Below are positions 39,709 through 48,348 of a DNA stretch of 64,000 nucleotides, piece after piece. Source of the stretch: Rhodoblastus acidophilus (GTDB lineage: Bacteria; Pseudomonadota; Alphaproteobacteria; Rhizobiales; Beijerinckiaceae); the NCBI RefSeq assembly GCF_009720655.1, contig NZ_WNKS01000001.1, positions 62,001-126,000 on the forward strand, given 5' to 3'. Position 1 is the stretch's first letter. Each line of letters begins with the position of its first letter. Position numbers and translations under genes: made by a program. A model generated the notes under the pieces. It was not told the origin of the DNA. It saw only the letters and a program-made list of their open reading frames with translations, and searched no databases.

Positions 39709-40670
39709 TGTCCCTTCCTCACCGCCGCTTTCCTGGCCGCGATCGCGTCCCAGATCGCCGCCGCGAGGTCGGGGCCGCCGGTGCGCTTGATCGCCCTGAC
39801 GCCCGTGGGCGAGGTCACGTTGATTTCCGTGAGCCAGCCGTCGATCACGTCGATGCCGACGAAAACCAGGCCGCGCCGCTTCAGTTCCGGGCCGATGGTC
39901 GCGCAAATCTCCTGTTCGCGCGCGGTCAGTTCGGTCGCCTCCGCCGCGCCGCCGCGCACCATGTTGGAGCGGATGTCGTTTTCGGCGGGCACGCGGTTGA
40001 TCGCGCCGCGCGGCTGGCCATCGACGAGGATGATGCGCTTGTCGCCTTTTTTGACCTCAGGCAGGAATTTCTGCACCACCCATTGCTCGCGGAACGATGT
40101 GGCGAACAGGTCATAGAGCGAGCCGTAATTGGCGTCCTGACGTTGCAGACGGAACACCGCCGCGCCGCCGTGGCCGTGCAGCGGTTTCATCACCACTTCG
40201 CCATGCTCTTCGCGAAACGCGTCGATCGCCGCGCGGTCCCGGGTGATCAGGGTGGGCGGCATCAGCTCCGGGAAATCCATGACGAACAGTTTTTCCGGGG
40301 CGTTGCGCACGCTCGCGGGATCGTTGACGACAAGGGTTTCGCCGCCCACTTTTTCCAGAAGATGGGTGGAGGTGATGTAGGAGAGGTCGAAGGGCGGGTC
40401 CTGGCGCAGCAGCACCACGTCCATGTCGCGCAGAAAAATTTCGCGCGGCGTGCCCAGGGTAAAATGGTCTCCGGCGATGTCGCGCACGGCAAGCGTCTGC
40501 GCGGTCGCCACGACATCGCGGCCGCGCAGCGAAAGCTTTTCGGGCGTGTAGTAGAGAATCTCAAAACCGCGCGCCCGCGCTTCCAGCAGCAGGGCGAAGG
40601 TGGAGTCGCCGGCGATGTTGATCCGCTCGATCGGGTCCATCTGTACGGCGATGCGGGCGATCTCAGCCAT
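39705..40670 (-). CDS. gshB: Glutathione synthetase
   Basis: ATP-grasp enzyme joining gamma-glutamylcysteine and glycine. 321 residues, normal length. It starts [28 protein letters not shown]-grasp traits are [20 protein letters not shown] near residue 180 and [25 protein letters not shown] near residue 270. Its stop overlaps the glnD start as ATGA. The acyltransferase gene lies 130 bp upstream in the same direction. Confidence 0.96.
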   Translation of the reverse strand: MAEIARIAVQMDPIERINIAGDSTFALLLEARARGFEILYYTPEKLSLRGRDVVATAQTLAVRDIAGDHFTLGTPREIFLRDMDVVLLRQDPPFDLSYITSTHLLEKVGGETLVVNDPASVRNAPEKLFVMDFPELMPPTLITRDRAAIDAFREEHGEVVMKPLHGHGGAAVFRLQRQDANYGSLYDLFATSFREQWVVQKFLPEVKKGDKRIILVDGQPRGAINRVPAENDIRSNMVRGGAAEATELTAREQEICATIGPELKRRGLVFVGIDVIDGWLTEINVTSPTGVRAIKRTGGPDLAAAIWDAIAARKAAVRKGQ

Positions 40671-40800
40671 TTAATTCCCTCGTCAGGGTCAGTCATTCCC
40701 AAGTCCAGGCGCTGAAACATGGCTATGGCGCCGGCCTTTTTCGAACCGCGACTCTCGCGCGGATCCCGAACCGCGCACCCTATCCGATATTCGTTACCGA

Positions 40801-42072
40801 TCAACCGTTGCCGGCGACCGTGACATTTTCACGCGACCGATTCGCCCGCAGCGCACGCCTGAACCGGGACGGCCAGTCCTTGATCATGAACGTGCGTTCG
40901 ATCACCGCGTAATAGGCGAGGCCGACCACAAGAACCACGAGCATTTCCCCCGCGCCGAACAGGGCCACGGCCGCGACCGGGCTGCCGGCGGCGTGTTTGG
41001 CGATCTGGCTGGTCAGGAACTGGATGGTCTGCAAATGGGTCAGGTAGATCGAATAGCAGGCGCCGCCGATCAGGCTGATCCAGGGATTTGCGCAGAATTC
41101 GTGGAATGAGGTGGGCGCGAACACGCAGGCGAACATGGTCGTCGTCGCCAGAAGGGCGAGGCCGCGCAAGGCCAGCGCGCCGGCGAGACTTCCGGCTGTG
41201 GACGGATTGTCGAGGGGCGCGGGGGCCGCGATGAACACAGCCAGCGCCAGAAAACCAGCCGCGCCGACCAGCGTCCGGGGCAGGCGGCGCATCGCCGCGG
41301 CTATGGTCTCGCGGCCGTCGGCCAGCAGGATGCCGAGCCAGAAGAAATGGAAGAAGCGCAAAATGCTGTCGAACACGTACACTCCGCCCAGCCGGTGCGG
41401 CGTGTAAAGCGACAGGAGAACGCCCAGCGCCAGCAGCGCCCCGCCGCACAGCCGGCGCCACCAGCCGCGAAGGCGGAAATAAGAGAAGAACAGCACGGGC
41501 GCGAGCAGGTAGAACTGCACCTCGATCTCGAGCGACCAGCCCGGCGGGAACAGGCGCGGACTCGTCCCCCACAGCAAGCCGTGCGCATAGACGACGGAGC
41601 CGAGCAGGCTCACGGTCAGCGAGTCCGGTCGTGTGGCGAAATGGTTGGTGTGCTCCGGATGATAGCCCGAAACCATGAGCGCCGCCCAGGTGGCGACGAG
41701 CAGGATCAGGTAGGGCGGCTCGATGCGCAGGACGCGACGGGCGAAATAGCTGCGCAGAAAAGCGCCGCTGAGCGGACTGTTCGAAGACCGCATCGCCTGG
41801 CTGGCGAGGATGAAGCCGCTGACCGCGAAAAACAGCATGACGCCCAGGCCCGGGCGGGTGAGCAGGTCGGCCGCGAGGGAGTCGCGGTGGTCGGCCACAT
41901 TGGGGAAAAAGCGCAGGGCGCGTTCACAGAAATGGCCGACGACGACAATGGCGATGGCGATGAAGCGCAGGCCGTCCACTTCCGGCCGATAGGTCCCGCC
42001 CGACAGCCGCCTTTGCAGGCGCGTGGGGAGGGAAGCGGCCAAAGCCGCCAATCGACCGGGAAAGGAAGGCAT
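40801..42072 (-). CDS. Membrane acyltransferase family 3 protein
   Basis: A 423-residue integral membrane protein with about ten helices. It starts with a polar leader then YRPEVDGLRFIAIAIVVVGHF, the acyltransferase-3 (PF01757) signature with the catalytic His. FFAVSGFILASQAM and YFARRVLRIEPPYLI follow, as expected. No SGNH domain is attached, unlike the protein at 53348. It probably O-acylates a surface polysaccharide; the polymerase and flippase genes lie just across the divergent promoter region. Confidence 0.88.
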   Translation of the reverse strand: MPSFPGRLAALAASLPTRLQRRLSGGTYRPEVDGLRFIAIAIVVVGHFCERALRFFPNVADHRDSLAADLLTRPGLGVMLFFAVSGFILASQAMRSSNSPLSGAFLRSYFARRVLRIEPPYLILLVATWAALMVSGYHPEHTNHFATRPDSLTVSLLGSVVYAHGLLWGTSPRLFPPGWSLEIEVQFYLLAPVLFFSYFRLRGWWRRLCGGALLALGVLLSLYTPHRLGGVYVFDSILRFFHFFWLGILLADGRETIAAAMRRLPRTLVGAAGFLALAVFIAAPAPLDNPSTAGSLAGALALRGLALLATTTMFACVFAPTSFHEFCANPWISLIGGACYSIYLTHLQTIQFLTSQIAKHAAGSPVAAVALFGAGEMLVVLVVGLAYYAVIERTFMIKDWPSRFRRALRANRSRENVTVAGNG

Positions 42073-42134
42073 GACGCGGCGCCCATCGGATAAAAAATCG
42101 ACGCATCATCCCACAAAACCTTTATCGATCCCGG

Positions 42135-42168
42135 AACATTCCGCATCCAGGCTTAATGGCGGAATGTT
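42135..42168. promoter_or_regulatory. Inverted repeat in the divergent acyltransferase/polymerase promoter region
   Basis: AACATTCCGC at 42135-42144 and GCGGAATGTT at 42159-42168 form a perfect 10-bp inverted repeat with a 14-base spacer. It lies 63 bp upstream of the acyltransferase start and 51 bp upstream of the polymerase start, in a locally AT-rich 147 bp gap. It is a candidate operator controlling both directions. The binding protein is unknown. Confidence 0.5.
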
Positions 42169-42219
42169 AACCTTTACTCTTTAGAGTCTCTTCACTTTCA
42201 TTGATGCTCGACCGGACTC

Positions 42220-43485
42220 ATGAGCGAAACAGCCGCCGCACAAGGTTTTGGGGGCGCGCCGTCGGCGCGGCGTTTCACGTTCGAATACGCCAAGCTGCTC
42301 GACGTCGTGTTCTGGCTCACCATGTTTTCCGGCTCGGTGGTGTTCATCGAGCCTTCGCCCTACGACTTCCTGATCCTGATCACGCTGGTGCTTTGGGCGA
42401 TCCGCGAGTTTTATGTCCCGCGCTCCGTCCTGCCGTTCCTGCTCGTGCTGTCGCTGTGGGTGGTCGGCGGCCTGTTCTCGCTCATCCCCTACTGGAACGA
42501 GCCGGACCCGGTCACCTATACCTATCACACGCTGTTCATCACCGCGACGGGCATGTTTTTCGCGCTTTTCACCGCGCGGCGCACCTCGCGGCGGCTCGAT
42601 CTCCTGCTGAGCGGCTATGCCGCGAGCTGCGTCTTGGCGGCGGCCATCGCGGTGACGACCTGGGTGCTGGGCTATGGCGAGGACGGAGAATGGACCCTGA
42701 GCGGCCGCGCCATGGCGCCGTTCAAGGACCCCAACGTGCTCGGCTCCTATCTCGTCACCGGCGTGCTCTATCTCGCTCAGGGGATCATTCTGGGGCGCTG
42801 GCGCTATCTCTGGCTGACGCTGCCGAGCCTCGCCCTGATCCTCACCGCCCTGTTCCTGTCGTTCTCGCGCGGCTCCATGGGCGCCTGCGTGATCGCGCTG
42901 GTGATGATGGTCGCCTTCCTGTTCTGGACGGCCGACACGGCGCGGATGCGCCGGACCATCATGGCCGGCGCGGTGGCGTTCGTGCTCATGGCCGGCGCGG
43001 GCCTCGCCGCCGCCCTGTCCATCGACAGCGTGCGCGAATTCTTCTTCCAGCGCGCCGCCGTGCAGCATGACTATGACGAAGGCCCGACCGGCCGGTTCGG
43101 CAACCAGATTCGCGCCATCCCCATGCTGCTGGAGCGTCCCAACGGCATGGGACCTCTGCGCTACCGGCTCACCTTCGATCTCGACCCGCACAGTTCCTAT
43201 GTCAACGCCTTCGCCTCCAACGGCTGGCTGGGCGGCTTCTCCTTCATCGCCATGGTGGTGCTCACGACCTTTTTGGGATTTCGCCAATGCCTGACCCGCC
43301 ATCCCTGGATGCGGCAGGCCCAGATCGTCTTTCCCGCGACCTTCGTGTTTTTCCTGCAGGGCTTTCAGATCGACATCGACCACTGGCGCATGTTCTATGT
43401 GACGCTCGGGGCGGTCTGGGGCATAGAGGCGGCGCGGCGGCGCTGGCTGGCGGATCGCCCCGCGCGTGACGCCCGTTCGGCTTAA
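42220..43485 (+). CDS. O-antigen ligase/polysaccharide polymerase family membrane protein
   Basis: A 421-residue protein with about ten to eleven membrane helices, of the Wzy_C/O-antigen ligase superfamily (ExoQ-like). Family marks are FKDPNVLGSYLVTGVLYL near residue 168, FLSFSRGSMGACVIALVMM near residue 212, and LDPHSSYVNAFASNGWLGG near residue 325, where the His is the conserved functional residue. It likely polymerises or ligates a surface polysaccharide. A flippase gene follows after a repeat. Confidence 0.87.
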   Translation: MSETAAAQGFGGAPSARRFTFEYAKLLDVVFWLTMFSGSVVFIEPSPYDFLILITLVLWAIREFYVPRSVLPFLLVLSLWVVGGLFSLIPYWNEPDPVTYTYHTLFITATGMFFALFTARRTSRRLDLLLSGYAASCVLAAAIAVTTWVLGYGEDGEWTLSGRAMAPFKDPNVLGSYLVTGVLYLAQGIILGRWRYLWLTLPSLALILTALFLSFSRGSMGACVIALVMMVAFLFWTADTARMRRTIMAGAVAFVLMAGAGLAAALSIDSVREFFFQRAAVQHDYDEGPTGRFGNQIRAIPMLLERPNGMGPLRYRLTFDLDPHSSYVNAFASNGWLGGFSFIAMVVLTTFLGFRQCLTRHPWMRQAQIVFPATFVFFLQGFQIDIDHWRMFYVTLGAVWGIEAARRRWLADRPARDARSA

Positions 43486-43507
43486 ACCTTCCCACAACAT
43501 CTCGGCC

Positions 43508-43611
43508 TAAGCAGGATTTTCGAAAAGTGGCCACCGGTTTTCGGATGAAAATCCTGCGAAAACAAAAGAACCTAAGCAAACATTCGTTGGGCGACCAACG
43601 AATGTTTGCTG
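43508..43611 (-). repeat. 104-bp intergenic repeat, copy B
   Basis: Reverse-orientation copy of the element at 24938-25041, the same length and differing at only a small number of positions by eye. The two hairpins are preserved (TTCGTTGG GCGA CCAACGAA-type stem at its right end, GCAGGATTTT/AAAATCCTGC at its left). It fills the gap between the polymerase and flippase genes. Confidence 0.85.
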
Positions 43612-43642
43612 AGGGTTTTGCGCGCAAGCGGACCCTTCCTTC

Positions 43643-45085
43643 ATGCTGATCGTCGTCACCTTCATCGTCAATGCCGCGCTGAACTTTTTGCTCGGCCTCG
43701 CGGTCGCGGCCGGCCTTGGCCCCGAGGCCTATGGCCGGTTCTCCATCGCCTTCGCCGCCGCGCTCACCCTCGCCATTCTCGCCTTCGAATGGCTGCGCCT
43801 TTCCGCGACGCGCTTTTACAGCGAGGACAGCCGGACGCACGCGCCCGAAACCCGCGCTTCGCTGGACGCTGCCTATGTTTTGGGCGCCGCGCTGATCGCA
43901 GGCCTCGCCCTCGTGTTTTTCGCGCTCGGCTTCGACGCCGGGCTCGGCGCGCCCATGATCGGGGCCATCGCGCTGCTCGCCATCGCCAATGGCGTGTTCG
44001 ATTATCACAGCGCCCTTTTGCGCGCGCGATTCCGCAATCGGGCCTATGCCGGCCTGGTCCTTCTGAAGAATATGTTCGCCTTCTCCGCCATGGTCGGGGC
44101 GGCCTTCTGGACGAAAAATCCTCTTGTGGTCATGGGGGTCGGCGGCGTCGGCGTCGCTCTGGCGACCCTCGCCCTGCGCGGCCAGACGGCGGACCGCGTG
44201 TCGCCAGGATTGGCGCGGGGTGGAAAAGTCGCGCTTTATCTGCGCTATGGCGCGCCGATCCTTTTGGCGAACCTGTTCTATCAGGCCATCCTGCTCGCCA
44301 ACCGCGGTTTTGTGGCGTCCCGGCTTGGGTTCGCGGAGGCCGGCGAGCTGTCTCTGCCGACCGACGTGACCTTGCGCCTGATGCTGGCCGTTGGCGCGGC
44401 GCTCGACATTTATCTGTTCCAGCTCGCGGTGCGCCGCAAGGCGGAGAGCGAGGCGGCGGGGCAGGCGCAGATGCGCAAGAACATTTTGCTGATCTTCGCC
44501 GCCTACACCCTGATCTGCGCCGGCAACATGGCCGCCATGACCGCCTTCGCCGCGCTGGTCGCGCCGGCGAAATTTGCCTCCTCCTTCGGCGAACTCGCCT
44601 TCATCCTGGCGCCGGGCGTCGCCCTGTTCGGACTCGCGCAGTTCTGTCTCAATCCGATCCTGCAACTGGAGGGGCGCACCGGCGGCCTGTTTTATGCCGG
44701 CCTCGCTTGCGCCGCGCTCGATCTCGGCTGGCTCACGCTGTTTCCGCCAGCGGACATGCGCGGCTATGCGCTGGTCCATTCCGTCAGCCTCGCCGCGAGC
44801 TTCGTCTTCACGCTCGGCCTCACCTGGAGGCTGCGCGCGTGCTGGCCCGGCTTGCGTGATCTCGCCGGCGTCGTGGTCTCAGGCGTCTGCGCCAGCGCCG
44901 CGATGTTCTTTACGCGAGACATCCAGCCCGCCTTGCTCGGCCTGCTGCTCAACGCCCTGGTTGGCGCCGGCGTGTTCGGCCTCGCCCTGCTGGCGCTCGA
45001 CCCCGGCGGATTGTTCCGCCCGGCCTTGGCCCGCTTTGTCGCCTTTCCGCCATTCCGCAAAAGGCTTTTCAACAGGCTTGGATAG
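43643..45085 (+). CDS. Polysaccharide flippase (Wzx/MATE-like)
   Basis: A 480-residue membrane protein with about 12 to 14 helices, of the MOP superfamily of oligosaccharide-lipid flippases. Early sequence VTFIVNAALNFLLGLAVAAGLGPEAYGRFSI matches the polysaccharide biosynthesis protein pattern (PF01943/PF13440). It likely moves lipid-linked glycan units across the inner membrane for the neighbouring polymerase. The start at ATG 43643 is the first plausible one after the repeat. Confidence 0.85.
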   Translation: MLIVVTFIVNAALNFLLGLAVAAGLGPEAYGRFSIAFAAALTLAILAFEWLRLSATRFYSEDSRTHAPETRASLDAAYVLGAALIAGLALVFFALGFDAGLGAPMIGAIALLAIANGVFDYHSALLRARFRNRAYAGLVLLKNMFAFSAMVGAAFWTKNPLVVMGVGGVGVALATLALRGQTADRVSPGLARGGKVALYLRYGAPILLANLFYQAILLANRGFVASRLGFAEAGELSLPTDVTLRLMLAVGAALDIYLFQLAVRRKAESEAAGQAQMRKNILLIFAAYTLICAGNMAAMTAFAALVAPAKFASSFGELAFILAPGVALFGLAQFCLNPILQLEGRTGGLFYAGLACAALDLGWLTLFPPADMRGYALVHSVSLAASFVFTLGLTWRLRACWPGLRDLAGVVVSGVCASAAMFFTRDIQPALLGLLLNALVGAGVFGLALLALDPGGLFRPALARFVAFPPFRKRLFNRLG

Positions 45086-45171
45086 ATTTACGCGGGTTTT
45101 GCTCTATACGGCTTCATCACACGGTCACGTGGGTTGACCATAGACGCCCGATCATGCCTCCAGGGATCGCC

Positions 45172-47511
45172 ATGGACTATTTTCGCCGGTTCAACTTCTT
45201 GCTCTGCGCGCCCTCGTTCGATCCGGACGAGCTGGAAGGCACGCGCCTCGACCAGATCGTGCTGGCGGTCGAAAAATCCGGCTTTGAAGTCACCCGCGCC
45301 CGACGCGTCGAAGACGCGGAGCTGGCGATCAAGACCGACGCCGCCATCGGCTGCATGATCGTCGACTGGGGCAAAAAGGGGATGAACTCCAAGACGGCGG
45401 GGCTCATTTCCTATGTGCGCAAGCGCGGCCTGGAAATGCCGATCATCCTGCTGGTGCGCCGCAAGCGTTTTGAAGATCTGCCCATCGACGTGCTCGACAA
45501 TGTCGACGGCTATGTGTTTTTGGCTGAGGAAACGCCTGAATTCATTGCCAAAAACCTTGTTTCGCGGCTGAAGCAATATGCCGAGACCATGAAGACCCCG
45601 TTCTTCGGCGAACTCGTCGATTACGCCGAAGAAGGCAACATGCTGTGGACCTGCCCCGGCCACAACGGCGGCGTATTTTATAGCCGCAGCCCGATTGGCC
45701 GCATTTTTGTCGAGCATTTGGGCGAAGCGATTTTTCGTGATGACCTCGACAATTCCGTGCTCGACCTCGGCGACCTGCTCACCCACGAAGGCCCCGCGCT
45801 TCGCGCGCAAAAAGAGGCGGCCAAGATTTTTGGCGCGGAGCGCACCTATTTCGTGCTCAACGGCACCTCGACCTCCAACAAGGTGGTTTTGTCCGCACTG
45901 GTCGCCCCCGGCGATCTCGTCCTGTTCGACCGCAACAACCACAAGGCGGCGCATCACGGCGCGCTCATGCTCGGCGGCGGCGTGCCGATCTATCTGGAAA
46001 CCGACCGCAACGCTTTTGGTTTGATCGGCCCCATCGATTATGAGGCGCTGGACGAAAAGGCGATCCGCGAAAAAATCCGCGCCAATCCGCTGGTGACCGA
46101 CCCCGAGGCCTGGGAGCGTGAGCGCCCGTTCCGCGTCGCGGTGATCGAGCAATGTTCCTATGACGGCACGATTTATAACGCCGAGCTGATCCTGGAAAAA
46201 ATCGGCCACCTCTGCGACTACATCCTGTTCGACGAGGCCTGGGCCGGCTTCATGAAATTCCACCCGATCTTCGCCGGCCATTTCGCCATGGGCCTGCAAA
46301 ATCTCGGGCCGAACGCGCCGGGCATCATCGCCACGCAATCGACGCACAAACAGCTCGCCAGCTTCTCGCAGGCGTCGCAGATCCATTTCAAGGACCGCCA
46401 CATCAAGGGCCAGACCCGCCGAGTCGAGCACAAGCGTTTCAACGAAACCTTTCTCATCCACGCCTCGACCTCGCCGTTCTATCCGCTGTTCGCCTCGCTC
46501 GACGTCGGCGCGCAGATGATGAAGGGGAAATCCGGCGTGGTGCTGTGGGACGACACCATTCGGCTCGGCATCGAAATTCGTAAGAAAATCCGCGCTCTGG
46601 GTCGGGAATTCGGCGAAAAGGCCAAGGACAAGGCCAATGCGTGGTTTTTCGATCCCTTCGTGCCCGACGAGGTCGAGACGCCCGACGGCTGGAGCGCCTG
46701 GGAGGATGTTTCGACCGACGATCTCGCCGAAAACTCTTCTTACTGGACGTTCGAGCCCGGCGCCCGCTGGCATGGGTTCCAGCACGTTTCGGAAAATTAC
46801 GCGCTGACCGATCCCTGCAAGCTCACGCTGATCACGCCCGGTTTCAACCGCAAGACCGGCGAATATCTCGACCACGGCGTCCCCGCGCCCATCGTCGCGC
46901 AATATTTGCGCGAAAACCGCATTGTCGCGGAAAAGAACGACCTGAACTCGCTGCTGTTCCTGCTCACGCCGGGCGTGGAATCCTCCAAGGCCGGCGCGCT
47001 GATTTCGGCTTTGGTGGCGTTCAAGACGTACCATGACGAAAACGCGCCGCTGGAAGAGGTGATTCCCGAATTCGTGGCCAAGCGCCCGCAGAAATATGCG
47101 AAAATGCGCCTGCGCGACCTCTGCGGCCAGATGCACGCCTTTTACAAGGCGGCGAACACGTCGGATTTGCAGCGCCGCCAGTTCCGGCCGGAGCATCTGC
47201 CGACAAAAGTGATGCGCCCGCAGGAGGCGGTGCAAAAACTGACCCGCAATCAGGTGCGCTACCTGCCGCTCGACGAGATGTATGGCAAGATCGCCACCAC
47301 TTTGTTCGTGGTCTATCCGCCGGGCATCGCCACCATTGCGCCGGGTGAAATTCTGGATGATCGCGCCAAGCCGATGCTGGAATATCTCAAGACTTTTGAG
47401 CGCGGCGCGAATCTCTTCCCCGGATTTGAGGCGGAAATCCAGGGCCTGCACCGCGAGGTCGACGAGAACGGGGTGATCCGGTTCCACGCCTATGTGGCGG
47501 ACCCGGAGTGA
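45172..47511 (+). CDS. Orn/Lys/Arg decarboxylase, fold type I PLP enzyme
   Basis: A 779-residue amino-acid decarboxylase. I start it at ATG 45172 (MDYFRRFNFLLCAP), with AGGGA upstream. The N-terminal 130 residues form the CheY-like wing domain of this family. The PLP lysine is K393 in TQSTHKQLASFSQ, with ILFDEAWAGFMKFHP supplying the cofactor Asp. The C-terminal domain (EVIPEFVAKRPQKYA onward) is present. Enzymes of this class make putrescine, cadaverine or agmatine and buffer acid stress. I cannot fix the substrate. Confidence 0.9.
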   Translation: MDYFRRFNFLLCAPSFDPDELEGTRLDQIVLAVEKSGFEVTRARRVEDAELAIKTDAAIGCMIVDWGKKGMNSKTAGLISYVRKRGLEMPIILLVRRKRFEDLPIDVLDNVDGYVFLAEETPEFIAKNLVSRLKQYAETMKTPFFGELVDYAEEGNMLWTCPGHNGGVFYSRSPIGRIFVEHLGEAIFRDDLDNSVLDLGDLLTHEGPALRAQKEAAKIFGAERTYFVLNGTSTSNKVVLSALVAPGDLVLFDRNNHKAAHHGALMLGGGVPIYLETDRNAFGLIGPIDYEALDEKAIREKIRANPLVTDPEAWERERPFRVAVIEQCSYDGTIYNAELILEKIGHLCDYILFDEAWAGFMKFHPIFAGHFAMGLQNLGPNAPGIIATQSTHKQLASFSQASQIHFKDRHIKGQTRRVEHKRFNETFLIHASTSPFYPLFASLDVGAQMMKGKSGVVLWDDTIRLGIEIRKKIRALGREFGEKAKDKANAWFFDPFVPDEVETPDGWSAWEDVSTDDLAENSSYWTFEPGARWHGFQHVSENYALTDPCKLTLITPGFNRKTGEYLDHGVPAPIVAQYLRENRIVAEKNDLNSLLFLLTPGVESSKAGALISALVAFKTYHDENAPLEEVIPEFVAKRPQKYAKMRLRDLCGQMHAFYKAANTSDLQRRQFRPEHLPTKVMRPQEAVQKLTRNQVRYLPLDEMYGKIATTLFVVYPPGIATIAPGEILDDRAKPMLEYLKTFERGANLFPGFEAEIQGLHREVDENGVIRFHAYVADPE

Positions 47512-47530
47512 GATAGAGGGCGAGGCGGCT

Positions 47531-47634
47531 AGAGCTGTTTCACGTTTCATGGAAACATGAAACAGCTCTAAATTCTTGTTTTGACGCATTTTCTTCACGC
47601 GAACTGGCATCCACCTCGCTTGAAAATGCTCTAG
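47531..47634 (+). repeat. 104-bp AGAGC-type intergenic repeat, copy 1
   Basis: It opens with a hairpin, AGAGCTGTTTCA with TGAAACAGCTCT, then runs ATTCTTGTTTTGACGCATTT and on to AAAATGCTCTA. A second full copy of the same length lies at 58414-58517 and a fragment at 29261-29313. Elements with this core are widespread between genes in Rhizobiales, from memory. The hairpin may act as a transcript end for the decarboxylase gene. Confidence 0.85.
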
Positions 47635-47655
47635 AGTCGCGCCCCGCCATTTCCA

Positions 47656-47773
47656 TCGTCATTGCGAGCGCAGCGAAGCAATCCAGAAAGCCTGCGATTG
47701 CATCGCCTTGCTTTTGTTCTGATCGTTCTTCGCGCGAGGGGCCTGGATTGCTTCGCTGCGCTCGCAATGACGA
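47656..47773. repeat. MITE-like element with 31-bp perfect inverted ends
   Basis: The left arm at 47656-47686 (TCGTCATTGCGAGCGCAGCG...) and the right arm at 47743-47773 are perfect reverse complements over 31 bp, separated by 56 bp. The arm sequence is of a type seen dispersed in many bacterial genomes. There is no transposase here, so it may be a non-autonomous element or a large REP-type palindrome. Confidence 0.8.
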
Positions 47774-47814
47774 CATCAAGGCGCTGAGCATGGATATAGA
47801 AAGCGCGCGCTGTG

Positions 47815-48348
47815 CTACACGCTCCCGGCGCGCCCGCGTATCGCCCGGGCGCCGAGCAGGACGAGCGCCTTTCGCAAGCCTTCGTCGTCTATTCCTTCCG
47901 TGGCGAGGCGCGCCTCCGCGACGGCTTCGGGGTCGGGCGGGGCGACCAGCGCAGGGCCGGCGGCGCGCTCCAGCGGTCCCTGGCGAATCGCCAGACGTCC
48001 CACCGCGCGCCAGCCGAGATGGGCGTTGACCCGCTCCAGAATCAGCGGCGCCATGTGCTGGACCTCGATCGCCATCGCGCCGATCACCCGCAGCACCAGG
48101 GTGGCCGGCTCGACGGCGGCGTCAGGGGCGCGCTCGCGCGGGCGCGGCGGCCATTGCAGTTTGATCGGCTCGCAGCACTCCGCCAGCCTTTGGCCGACAA
48201 TGTCGTCCCAGTGCAGGATCAGGCTCGACTGGCCAAATCCCTGTTTCGCCAGCACGGGATCGACGGCCGCGCCGACGAAATCGGCCAGCGGCTTGGGGAA
48301 GGAGGCTTTCTTTCTCTTGATCACCAAGCCATTGTGAGGCCGTGACAC
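47815..48348 (-). CDS. DciA family protein (DUF721)
   Basis: A 177-residue cytoplasmic protein of the DUF721 family, whose members include DciA, the helicase loader of bacteria without DnaC. Core features are LADFVGAAVDPVLAKQGFGQSSLILHWDDIVGQRLAECCEP near residue 20, and LVLRVIGAMAIEVQHMAPLILERVNAHLG near residue 83. The ORF opens at GTG 48348, overlapping the mutY start on the other strand by seven bases; a start at GTG/TTG near 48324 is also possible. Confidence 0.87.
   Translation of the reverse strand: MSRPHNGLVIKRKKASFPKPLADFVGAAVDPVLAKQGFGQSSLILHWDDIVGQRLAECCEPIKLQWPPRPRERAPDAAVEPATLVLRVIGAMAIEVQHMAPLILERVNAHLGWRAVGRLAIRQGPLERAAGPALVAPPDPEAVAEARLATEGIDDEGLRKALVLLGARAIRGRAGSV

Larger units (their letters stand above)
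47512..47814. other. Repeat-filled intergenic region between decarboxylase and dciA
   Basis: This 303 bp gap has no gene. It consists of the AGAGC repeat (47531-47634) followed by a 118-bp element with 31-bp inverted ends (47656-47773). A small ORF reading SSLRAQRSNP on the minus strand arises purely from the second element. Confidence 0.8.

Noticed and set aside
45088-47610. 840-codon open frame on the minus strand across the decarboxylase gene
   Set aside because: Antisense shadow of a high-GC gene. The plus-strand frame is a recognisable PLP decarboxylase, while this one has no family pattern.
47540-47791. 83-codon ORF on the minus strand containing SSLRAQRSNP
   Set aside because: It is translated entirely from two intergenic repeats; this peptide is a known repeat artefact.
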